Made by a program: the position numbers and the translations under genes. From Rutpela maculata (taxonomy: Eukaryota; Arthropoda; Insecta; Coleoptera; Cerambycidae), in assembly GCA_936432065.2 (NCBI GenBank), contig OW386293.2:107591795-107655794 (forward strand): DNA of 64,000 bases. The letters run 5' to 3'. The notes under the pieces are model-generated. The model did not search any database. It saw only the letters and a program-made list of their open reading frames with translations, and was not told the DNA's origin. This document shows positions 55,311 to 64,000 of this stretch, in pieces (position 1 is the stretch's first letter; every line of letters begins with the position of its first letter).

Positions 55311-56051
55311 TAACGCCAAATCCTAACATGACATTTATTTGACAGTTTCAATGAATCAAAACAATGTCATCATTGACAAGTGTAAAATAAAGAAAAAAGT
55401 GTGAAATAAAGAAATTTTATTTCACATTGTGAAATAAAATCTTGTTGGTTTCTATGGAAACAGCAATAGAATTTAGTCTATTTTTACAAAATTTTATTGT
55501 TTTCTAATTTCGAATGGCGATACAAAATATTTTGTGTATAACTCGAGACTAAAATGTGTTTTTTTTTTACTCGTGTGGTTTATAGCACTCGCCTGCGGCT
55601 CCTACTATAAACGCCCCACTTAGCCATTTGTTATATAATAGTATTTTATATAACAAGTGGCTAAAATGGTGTTTTTTTTTAAAGTGGGGCGTTTATAGTA
55701 CGAGCCGAAGGCGAGTGCTATAAGCCACGCAAGTAAAAAAAAACACATTTTAGTCTCGATTTAGATACAAAATTTTTTGTATCGCCATTCGAAATTAGAA
55801 AACAATATTATTATAATATAAAATACGGCAAATTGACAAAGTTACCTTGTCGTAATGACTAAATTCTATTGCTATTTCCATAGAAACCAATAATAATAAA
55901 ATTTATTGTCTGTTGGCTTAGAAGTTTTATTTCACACTGTGAAATAAAATTTCTTTATTTCACCCTTTTTTCTTTATTTTCGACTTGTCAATAATGACAG
56001 TTTTGATTCATTGAAACTGTTAAATAAATGTCATTTTAGGATATGGCGTTA
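55311..56051. mobile_element. Large foldback element (741 bp)
   Basis: TAACGCCAAATCCTAA at the left and TTAGGATATGGCGTTA at the right. The arms pair over about 330 bp each, with landmarks TTTGACAGTTTCAATGAATC, GTGAAATAAAGAAATTTTAT and AAACACATTTTAGTCTCGA. The centre carries GCACTCGCCTGCGGCTC mirrored by GAGCCGAAGGCGAGTGC within a TTATAGYA context, and a small loop at about 55640-55670. No ORF. Confidence 0.88.
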
Positions 56052-56299
56052 GAAAGATTTTTTTTATTTTTTCCAATGTATTTTTAAATTCATGCGGCTA
56101 TACTGCCACCTTCAGTAAAAGCATCCTATCTACACAAATTGAGTTTCCACCAGTTTTATATTTTCTGTCTTACAAGCATGTGTTCTAAATTATTTCTTAA
56201 TTAAAAATGTCCGATATGCAGAAAGGAGAACTTGAAAAACTCTTATTTTGTTTCTCCTAAGGGCACATAATAATACATTTACGGCTAATAATGTGCTAG
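56052..56299. other. No recognisable gene
   Basis: Short AT-rich spacer. Confidence 0.4.
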
Positions 56300-56722
56300 C
56301 AGAAGGACAAAAATGAGACTATACTCAACAATTATACGACTAATATTATAATCTATGGCGGTGAGACAAGGACCATAACACAAAAAACAGCAAACACCAT
56401 CGATGGTTTTGAAAGGAAAATACTGAAAAGTATTTTCCTTTCCTAGGTGCAATCAACGACAACGAGGTGTGCGGAATAAGATACAATGCCGAACCAGTAC
56501 CTGACTTAACCAAAATATAAGGCTACGTTGGGCAGGTCATGTCGTAAAAATCACCGAACCAGGAGAAAGGGCAGGCCCCGGAGGCGATGGGAAGATGGGG
56601 TTGCAGATGATGCAAAAAGTTTCCTGAGGACACGAGTTTGGAAAAGAATGGCGGCAGACAAAACATTATGGAAGGCTAAACTGGAGGAGGTCAAGGCTCG
56701 AAATCGGGCTGTAGCACCATAG
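56300..56722 (+). pseudogene. RTE-like LINE ORF C-terminus
   Basis: In shifting frames: ETRLYSTIIRLI-type start (LYSTII), ITQKTANTIDGFERKILKS (about 56375-56430), VWNKIRYNAE, TKI-RLRWAGHVVKI (about 56510-56560), then the clean end RRKGRPRRRWEDGVADDAKS then VWKRMAADKTLWKAKLEE with stop at 56722. The 'RL.WaGHv.R ... GRPr.rW.d.v..D ... A.dr..W' series is the hallmark C-terminus of RTE-like elements. Several frameshifts. Confidence 0.85.
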
Positions 56723-56744
56723 GAGAGAATGTGCTAACTGCCTT

Positions 56745-57365
56745 ATGCTTTCAATTTTCAAGATAAGACTATTTAGCTTGGCAAAACTGATAGCCGAACT
56801 ATCCTTTCTGTCCTGTGAACGCAAGGTTGTAACTCAAAGCTACAAGTGTAATACTTTCCTGAGGTACTATTTATTTGAAGAAGCCTCAATATATTTCAGA
56901 CTTGAAACAGCAACACTAATACATAATTTTAATATTTGAAGACGCCGTACAGTGGGATAAAACCCTACTGTGCCACCCAAATCTCTCTACGGGCCGTCAG
57001 GTTAAAGTTATCAGAAACTTTTTTTTCTAAATGTTCGTTTTGAAATTCTCTATTAATCTGTTGAGCCGGATTTTTTATTTTTAGCTATAATTTTTTATAA
57101 TTCTGGTCCAAAATTGAATGTTTACTAGAAATTGTCGTTTTTCTTTTCAATTAAAATCAGTCAGTCTAAATCAGTCAGGTCACAAATATATAAAAATTCG
57201 CACAATTTTAGTTTTAAATCTTTACAAATACATAACCGATCTACTAAAGCAAAATTTTCATTTCCTTTTTTTTTAATTCTTAACAGCTGCCAAAATCGCT
57301 ATCAAATTTAAAAATTGTAACTGTTTGTTTTCGGGCAGCTGGTTCGGAGATTAATCAGGGTCCAG
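56745..57365. other. No recognisable gene
   Basis: AT-rich. A 64-codon frame at 56745 has no similarity. Confidence 0.4.
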
Positions 57366-57485
57366 ATTAGTTAATAAGACAACCCAATAAAAATATAAAC
57401 AATTTATTTACTTCTTTATATAACATACAGGTACAGGTTATATATCCGTATCTTTTACGGTTCTTAGGACAACATTTTCTATTAT

Positions 57486-57486
<1 letters not shown>

Positions 57487-57522
<36 letters not shown>
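57487..57522. repeat. (GA)n microsatellite
   Basis: About 18 GA units in one run. Confidence 0.95.
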
Positions 57523-57524
<2 letters not shown>

Positions 57525-57601
57525 ACGATTGCGATGCGACGTTTGTTGTTGCTACGGGAGTGGCATCGGGCTCGGGTGAATATCGTCGACTCAAGAAGTT
57601 T

Positions 57602-57809
57602 CCCAGTTCAACACGCTGTAGGAGGTCTCCAGGTCAGACTCATTTGCTCTGGTTTTGGCGGCGAAACGGCGTCGAGGAATGACTAACGACTCGAGGAGAT
57701 CCCAGCTCAACACGCTGTAGGATTCCCAGGATCAGATTGCATTCATTCCGTCGTGTTTGCGTCGGGAGATGCACAAAACTGTAATATGTCCAGCTCAGCA
57801 CGCTGTAGA
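57602..57809. repeat. Three spaced copies of a 20-bp GC-rich motif
   Basis: CCAGYTCARCACGCTGTAG occurs at about 57603, 57702 and 57790 (spacing 99 and 88). Flanks share TC..GGAG/GACTC-type blocks, so this is a degenerate tandem repeat of about 90-100 bp. The whole stretch 57540-57970 is GC-richer than its surroundings. It could be part of an LTR or a host regulatory region. Confidence 0.7.
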
Positions 57810-58418
57810 CAGATTGACAGAATTGCCCGCTCTGAATTAGTTGATTTGTGGCCAGGCTTTTATATCCGAGATTCTCGCTTACTGATGACGTAGAACTGCG
57901 TATAGTTTAGTCGTGTGCAAATCCGCGCCTCTAGACGGGAGCTGGCAGATTTGCGTGCCGTGTGCACATTGGTGTCATGTGTAAATCCTTAAACTTTAGT
58001 AATGGAACATGAATTTATGAATGCTTCATTACAAAATTTACAAGTGTATCTTTCGTAATTGTGAAAATATGTGAGTTTTCATAAAAGAAGATATATAAAG
58101 TGTTTTAAAACTTTCTAGTTCCATAATTGACATTAAAATAAAGTTTTCACTTTTGGCAGCTGTCAAAATTTCTGTCATCTTAATGAAAATCCCATTTAAT
58201 AACACAGGTCTACAAAAGAAACAAAAGGCCTTGTTCTAAGTTTCTCATCTAAATTTTCTAAAGTATTTTGACGTGCTGAAGTGAAATTTTGGGCAAAAAA
58301 ATGTTCTATCGCGTCAGTTTTTGTTTACTTCTAGAATCTGCACATTTTTAGAGAATCCGTCGCATCCTCTCTACAGGAGAAGTGAACAATTGCGTATTTG
58401 TCTAAGCTGAATTCTATA

Positions 58419-59672
58419 GACCAGTCGGAATAGCTTTTTTGTGCGAAATGTCGTTTATCCGCATTTTTTTAAGTGTAGTTTGGGATGTCCAGAAACATAT
58501 GCCAACTATCTGTACGCGTGACCGGTGGGGCAACATACTTTGAAATTCAAAAAAACGTCCATTTTCGCAATTTTTCGCTCTATTTGCACTATAACTCGTA
58601 AATGAAGCAATGTTTGAAAATATACCAAGATATAGTGCGGTTAGTTCCTTTATTTGCATGTAACTTCATTACCATCTCAAAAAGCGTTTCACGATCAGCT
58701 TGCAGGTGAATTAAATATTTATGAATCTTTTTTTTTAATTGAGTACTGTTACATAACATTTTAAAAAATATATTTGTTCCTTGATTGTAAAAAGAGGAAG
58801 TGGTGTCACATCCAGAAAAAACGTGTGCAAATAATATAAGGTTTGTCAAAGATTGTATATAATTCGGAGTTTGCCATCTCTAGATGGTTTACAGACATAT
58901 ATATTACATTTTTCTTCTACTAATTGAGTTAAAAGGACAAGAAGGTCAATATCTTCGCCAATAATAGTAACATTGATTCTCATCAGATTTTGACATCACC
59001 GTTTGCACTATGAGTCTATCGGCATCTTGTTCAGCTTGACGTCTTTCAATATTACACTCGGCGCATTTATCTCCAAGTTTTTTTATCAAAAGCACTTTGT
59101 TATTATTATTATGCCTATTATACGATATACTATATACGACAAAGTGTTGTACAAAAAGATTTTGAGAAGATTATACAATTCTCTATATAATATATCAATT
59201 ATACATGTAGTTTTCTTTATGTATATATATAACACATGTATCATTATTCTTTTGAAATGAATTCAAAACTTTTTTTTATAAATATTTTTCACACGTTTCA
59301 CCGTATTGAATCATTATATTCATTTTTTTTAAGTTAAAAAATAAGAAAGTAGCATTGTTTTTTCATCTGTAGCTCTCAAATGAAGCATTTTCTGGGAAAA
59401 TGTCAAGAATAATAAAATGTTTAAAATCGACTTTTTCATCTCTTAATATATTTTCGCTTTATTTACGACTTATATATTGCAAATAATGCGAAAAATGGGC
59501 AAAAAAATTGACATTTTTTTTTAATTTTAAAGTGTGTTGCCCCACCTGTCACGTATACGGATAGTTGACATATGTTTTTGAACATCTGAACCATATTTTA
59601 AAGAAATAAATTTGCGGATAAACGACTTTTCATAAAATTACCCTTTTACATCTACTCCGACTCCGACGAATT
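58419..59672. mobile_element. TIR element E4 (about 1.25 kb) carrying a family A gene
   Basis: The left arm CAGTCGGAATAG, ATGTCGTTTATCCGCA, GTCCAGAAACATATGCCAAC TATC and GGTGGGGCAACA is mirrored at the right (TGTTGCCCCACC, GATAGTTGACATATGTTTTT, TGCGGATAAACGACTTTTCA, CTACTCCGACTCC). Arms of about 200 bp. Exact ends are uncertain by a few bases; TA is available on both sides. It holds one broken family A gene on the minus strand. Confidence 0.8.
58580..59090 (-). pseudogene. Family A protein, nuclease-core part, broken (in E4)
   Basis: Reading down from about 59090: NKVLLIKKLGDK, AEQDADRLIVQTVMSKSDEN (DAD pair), a shift, VTIIGEDIDLLVLLTQLVEE (GEDxDLLVLL block), another shift, then from 58849 MTNLILFAHVFSGCDTTSSF. 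The core motifs D-x-D, D-x-D and GCD are thus all present. The C-terminal WGW and Cys-rich blocks are missing. The element is the shortest of the four, as expected for an internally deleted copy. Confidence 0.78.
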
Positions 59673-59689
59673 GTATTATATTATTGCAG

Positions 59690-60924
59690 TTTTCGCTCTC
59701 TGTAGTGTCAGTGAAGTTATTGGCAAATATACTAAAGCCTGGATTAGAAGACACTAATATGATATGACATAGCATGAAATTATAAATTAGAAATTAGTAC
59801 CAGATTAAAAATTATTTTATATGGTTTTTAATTTTACCGGATTTTTCCTTCCATATAAATATTCCAGGAAAATTACTTTTCCCTAGCGAATTACACAGAT
59901 ATTAAAAATAAATTATTTTCTTGTTCGGTAGAAAACATATTGCCAATAAAATAATTTCCAGGGATCAACATCAAAGTACTTGATATTTACAATTCTCGTT
60001 CACGCCGTATCGATTTTCTGAAATGAACTTCGGGCAATATCAGTGTTAATTTAAAAAAATTCAATTTCAAATCACTTACGTTTGAACGGCGAAAATATCA
60101 GAATTTCATTTCTAATTTAAACTAATCAAATATTCTACATTCACGCTGGACTTATACGCAATAAACGTCCCCGTGAATGACCTCCTCTGAAATGGAAAAA
60201 TACATCGAAAATTTAAAATGACAATTATTGAAAAAGTTAGGACATTTTAATTTTCTCGAATAGCATATATCTAATATGTGATATTTTATTCTTAGATATA
60301 AAGCGTTTGCTAGTAAAATCTTATTTATTACATTGATTTTTTTGAAATATTCTAAAATAATTGTAGCCTCTTATTGTCACATGGGTCAGATTAGGAACGT
60401 TAAGGTTAGGGTAAAATCTGAATGAATCTTTTGCGAGAGACAATTGAAGGTGATGACTTCATTGCATGTGGTTGAGATAAACGCTCTCTGATGGAGGCGT
60501 CCGCCTTTGTCATGTTTAGTAGGCAGACTCTTATATTATAACAAACTAGATAGGCTCATTACCAACATTTATTTGTACATTTTTAAACTTTTTACAATAA
60601 ATTGTATTATTTGAACTCTTGCGTTTTATTGATTGAACGATCAACTTTAAGTTTAACCTCTCTGACGTTTTTTGTGTGTTTGATCGGCAGCTGAATGTAT
60701 AGGATATTCATTAGGTCCTCAAAGCTGCTATTTAGGACAACGATCAAATCAAATAAACTAATGAGAGGAATTCTATATAAAAGTAATTAGGAAATTAAGA
60801 AGTGATTAGAACAATAAGCAGTGTTTGGAGATAAGCAGGTGCATCGTAAGAAGACAACATGGAGATAGAAGTAAGCAATCAACGATAGATACAAACTTAA
60901 AACTTTCTCGTCTATTGCAGAACT
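59690..60924. other. No recognisable gene
   Basis: AT-rich, unique-looking sequence without repeats or coding similarity that I can support. Confidence 0.45.
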
Positions 60925-61839
60925 CCGCCCAGATAGCACAAGACGTCTTTCAGACGTCCATATTATGTCTTATTTAGGTCTGAACGACTTAATTCCTTAT
61001 AAAGATGTCTTGAAGACGTCTTTCCTTAGACGTCTCTAAAATGTCTGATTTTTACATCTTAACGACGTTTTAAAGATGTCATAATTACGAGCCAATGTTA
61101 GCATTCCCCAATAAAACCAAAAAAAAGAATGTTAGCAAAACTGTTTTTTCAATTATATAAGGTTTTTGTTTATATTTAACCGTTATTTCTGTAAAATGTC
61201 TAGTGTATTTTCTATAGTAATTTGTAATTTATCGTTAATAATTTAATTTTAATCTTTTTTGTAAATTATTAATTATATTATTAGATTTAAATAAAAGATT
61301 GATGTTAACATAATAAATTACAGCCGGATTGCCCAGCAAAATCTAGCCGTAACAGTTTTCAATTATACAGTCTTTAAGTCTCAGTGGCCGCGGGAGTTAA
61401 AGCATTTATTTTTTCCGCGTGATCATCATATTTATCTCTGATATTTATTTATACACGCACCTTTTGCCTTTTTATTTCAATTATTTGAAGTTATCTTCTT
61501 TACATGTTTAACTTTAATTAATATTTATGTTGCACCCTGTGACCAGAAGATATATTATTTTTAAGTTCTTCTTAGCTTTACCACTTAGTCCAGTTTCCGC
61601 GACGACTGGCGCCGTGGATGTCTGACTGACACCGAAACGAGTGTTTGGGGAGGGTCAAATGTATTATGTTAATTTTAAATAAACTAGTTTATCTACTCTT
61701 ATTAGGTTATATACTAATTAATGAACTGCTTTTGAACAATTAATAGTATGCATAAACAAATAGCGTGAGTTATAATGAGTGAGTTATTATAAATCACTAG
61801 TCTGTCCAATCGACGTAACGCACGACACACGAAGGTGGA

Positions 61840-62830
61840 AGCCAGGGAGGTAGCGACAGATTTTTCGCGTTAATATTTATAAAGCTAGATTTTTTCCCAT
61901 GATAGCTTAGACAGTATCAATGATGAAAGTGCAAGTTTACCAAACGTTTAGTGTTGCAAAAATGAGTAAAAAAGTAGACAACATGTTAAGAATTTCGCCA
62001 TGCAATTTACGATCAGTTTTATTTGACTTCCACTTTACGTCGCGACATCGTACAGCCGTCCCAATGGTGTTTTTCGAAACACTACAACACTTCAAGACTG
62101 CATGTTTTTACAATTTTTTCGGCTCCAAAATGTAAGCTGTTTTTTGTTATTTTTCGCAGATATCTCCGAAACGATGGGAGTTAGCTGGAAATAAAAAAAC
62201 TAGGTCAAACGAGTATTTTCCACTAAGAATCTTTTGCTACCATCAGAATTTTGATATATTTTTTTTTCGTTTCGGAGATAACTACTGAAATGTCGGCCAT
62301 GTACAGCAAAAAATTGCAACTTTTGAGCTTCTACAGTTGGCAACTTTTTAATCTTGGCTCCTACGTCAAAAGACTACTCTAGTTAATTTAAACAGAATTA
62401 AATTTGTTAAAATTTTTTTTTTATTTTTTCAATTCCGACAAAAATGAAGGAATTAGATGGGGCGGGATTTGGGACTTTTTTTTTTTTCGGTAAAATTTCT
62501 CAATTTTGTCACCGTAATTAATCGGTAATTAACTGAAATCGATCTCATATACGACGTTCACTTAATATCATGTACTACTTTGACGCTTCGTTAATCTGGG
62601 TCCTTCGAAACAAAGGTTTCTGAGAAAAAATATTTTTTTAAGATTTACATACTCTATAGGAAAACGTGTAATTTCCTACATTTCCTCGAATATCTCGATA
62701 ATTATCGTTTTTTTCGAAAAATTTGTAGACAGCTTATGTAAAGAGAATTGATTGAGCTTTCCGACGCTTTTTTTTTTAATTTTTTTTCTAACGTAATAAA
62801 ACAAGCTGATTTTTTTTACAAGCAGTTTAT
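61840..62830 (+). repeat. Repeat family R3, copy 3 (longest)
   Basis: Starts at GCCAGGGAGGTAGCGACAG (61842), includes the short translated stretch MSKKVDNMLRISPCN then TSRHRTAVPMVFFETLQ, and continues into an A/T-rich region repeating the theme 'tatctccgaaacgat / tttcgga gataac'. It overlaps in content with 11540-12200 (inverted) and 32540-32965. Confidence 0.75.
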
Positions 62831-63019
62831 GCACTATTTCGATTAAAAATCACATTCTACCTCAGCTTAAAGGTGGCTAAATCTTTGAAGACAACAAATA
62901 TAAATAAAAGGGTGTACAAAAATTAAATTTTACAGTTAATTTTGTTAATTAACAATCTGAGTAATTTAAACACAATTTTCTCAATTTAATATTTATTGTT
63001 ATAATCGTAGATAAAGTAT

Positions 63020-63140
63020 AGTATTCAACTTGCGGTAATGGTAATAACTCACTTGATGAATTACAGCACTCGCTTTCGGCTCGTGTTGTAAACTTCATCT
63101 GCGTGAGTTATTACCTACATTACCGCTCGTTGAATAATAT
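63020..63140. repeat. Hairpin with CACTCGC...GGCTCGTG tip
   Basis: GCGGTAATGGTAATAACTCA C ... TACAGCACTCG, the tip CTTTCGG, then CTCGTGTTGTA ... GTGAGTTATTACCTACATTACCGC. Near-perfect stem of about 55 bp. Same tip as the hairpins at 7.6 and 55.65 kb. Confidence 0.82.
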
Positions 63141-63154
63141 ACTATTTTGATTGA

Positions 63155-63212
63155 TTCATTGATCGTTGACTTATAAATGAAGAGGTCTGCGGTTCGATCC
63201 CTACTTGACTCT
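63155..63212 (+). ncRNA. tRNA-like 3' half (possible tRNA remnant)
   Basis: GAAGAGGTCTGCGGTTCGAT CCCTACTTGACTC is followed by a T run. GGTTCGATCCC fits the polymerase III B box and T loop. The 5' half and a convincing cloverleaf are missing, so it is a remnant or a tRNA-derived SINE piece. Confidence 0.35.
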
Positions 63213-63493
63213 CTTTTTTTTCGCTAAAATAATTGCGGAAAAAGTTTTGGTTGCTTTTTATAAAGGTAACAGTTGCTTGTAAAACCGATACACAAATGTA
63301 CTTTTTTTCAATTTTAGGTCTGTTTTAGATCAACAATGGACATCGAAAAGACATCTATAAGACGTCTGGATTTTTAACATAAAACCTAAATACGACGTTT
63401 TTAGGTAAAGCGTAAATGGATGTCTTTAAGACGTAGCGAAAATGGAAGGCGTCTTTAAGACATTTTAAAGACATCTTTGTGCTATCTGGGCGG

Positions 63494-64000
63494 CTCTTAG
63501 TCGTTTCTTAAAAAATTAACGAAATCTCACTGAGAATAGAAAACGCCATCCTACGTTAAAGAAGGAGCGGCTGGCGCCCTTAATAAAATAAATATTATTG
63601 ACACGTCCTTCGACGAGCGGTGGTGAGTTTTTCTGGTGTTTCTATCTTGGTGTGGCAGAAATTTCAGATGGAGCCCGTTAAAGCTCGTTGATGTCTTTTA
63701 GAACTAAATTCAGGTCGGTTAGAGCAAAGAAAGCAGAAAAATACAACTGGTGGGCTAACAGTTTTTTTGCTTAACTTTCGCCTTATTTCAGTATTGTGCG
63801 CTTTATTTCGAGCAGTGTTGATCAAATAGGTACTCATGGTTGGCCGCGCCTAACTGCAACTCCCAGGTTAGGGGATTCGCACAGCCCTAACTGGGCTGCT
63901 CTTTCAACCTGAATCATTCTCTATTATTTCAATGAAATTTATAAAACAAATACTGTGACTCAAAGTAAGAAATTTCTGTTGTATTTCTCTAGAAAAAAGT
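63494..64000. other. No recognisable gene
   Basis: More GC-balanced than average, unassigned. An AACTGCAACTCCCAGGTTAG stretch near 63850 resembles nothing I can name. Confidence 0.35.

Larger units (their letters stand above)
60925..63493. mobile_element. TIR element (2569 bp) with GACGTC-rich termini
   Basis: The left end CCGCCCAGATAGCACAAGAC and the right end TTGTGCTATCTGGGCGG are inverses. Both terminal regions (60938-61085, 63345-63470) contain many GACGTCTT / AAGACGTC / AGACATCTTT half-sites. No transposase is recognised. The interior contains an R3 copy, a hairpin and a tRNA-like scrap, so it is a non-autonomous or gutted element. Confidence 0.75.

Noticed and set aside
57367..57594. 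75-aa minus frame with a (SL)n run
   Set aside because: Driven by the (GA)n microsatellite.
1..64000. CRISPR array or bacterial operon
   Set aside because: No short direct repeats with uniform spacers and no Shine-Dalgarno-linked gene clusters; the content is eukaryotic TE sequence.

Overview
The window is AT-rich eukaryotic nuclear DNA, most likely from an insect (possibly a beetle; this is inferred only from the mix of transposon families). No bacterial-style operon, rRNA gene or convincing multi-exon host gene is visible. Almost everything recognisable is a transposable element (TE) or a fragment of one, often nested. TE types seen: LINEs of several clades (Jockey/CR1-like, RTE-like, and one R2/R4-superclade element with a restriction-like endonuclease), a Ty3/gypsy integrase scrap, Tc1/mariner (one apparently intact DD41D element), piggyBac-like, hAT (one nested shell and one MITE), a 5S-rRNA-derived SINE, large foldback elements, and several TIR families with no recognised transposase.

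Layout. 1-3.5 kb: two LINE remnants, a broken copy of a TE-associated protein family (family B, ending about 2449) and a 4 x 141 bp tandem array. 3.6-5.6 kb: TIR element E1 with a broken family A gene. 6.4-7.7 kb: 5S SINE with target-site duplication (TSD), 533-bp palindrome, hairpin. 8.3-16.2 kb: LINE scraps and repeat families R3 and R2. 17.1-20.6 kb: a hAT shell with 8-bp TSD into which R1, a MITE and element E2 are nested. 20.8-22.8 kb: broken piggyBac-like transposase. 22.8-27.8 kb: R1, LINE, MITEs, R2. 29-31.2 kb: two LINE fragments. 32.5-35.8 kb: R3, then a LINE split by element E3, which carries the best family A ORF (384 aa). 36-39.4 kb: 5S-like scrap, a diverged family A2 gene, and a LINE with a (TTA)n tail. 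40.6-42.3 kb: broken Tc1/mariner. 43.4-49.1 kb: a 5.7-kb structure with 460-bp inverted arms enclosing a LINE and a TIR element. 49.2-52.05 kb: intact Tc1/mariner with 712-bp TIRs. 52.3-57.8 kb: foldbacks, LINE scraps, gypsy integrase. 58.4-59.7 kb: element E4. 60.9-63.5 kb: a TIR element rich in GACGTC.

The most interesting signal is that four diverged copies of one protein family (family A: a predicted FEN/PIN-like nuclease core followed by a Cys-rich CXC-like tail) each sit alone, in the same orientation, inside long terminal inverted repeats with TA at the borders (E1-E4). E3 splits a LINE reading frame, so these are genuine mobile units. The protein has no transposase motif I recognise, so either it is the element's own enzyme or a recurrent cargo. 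A related subfamily (A2, 36.7-37.6 kb) and a second TE-associated family (B, 1.6-2.45 kb) lie in the same window.
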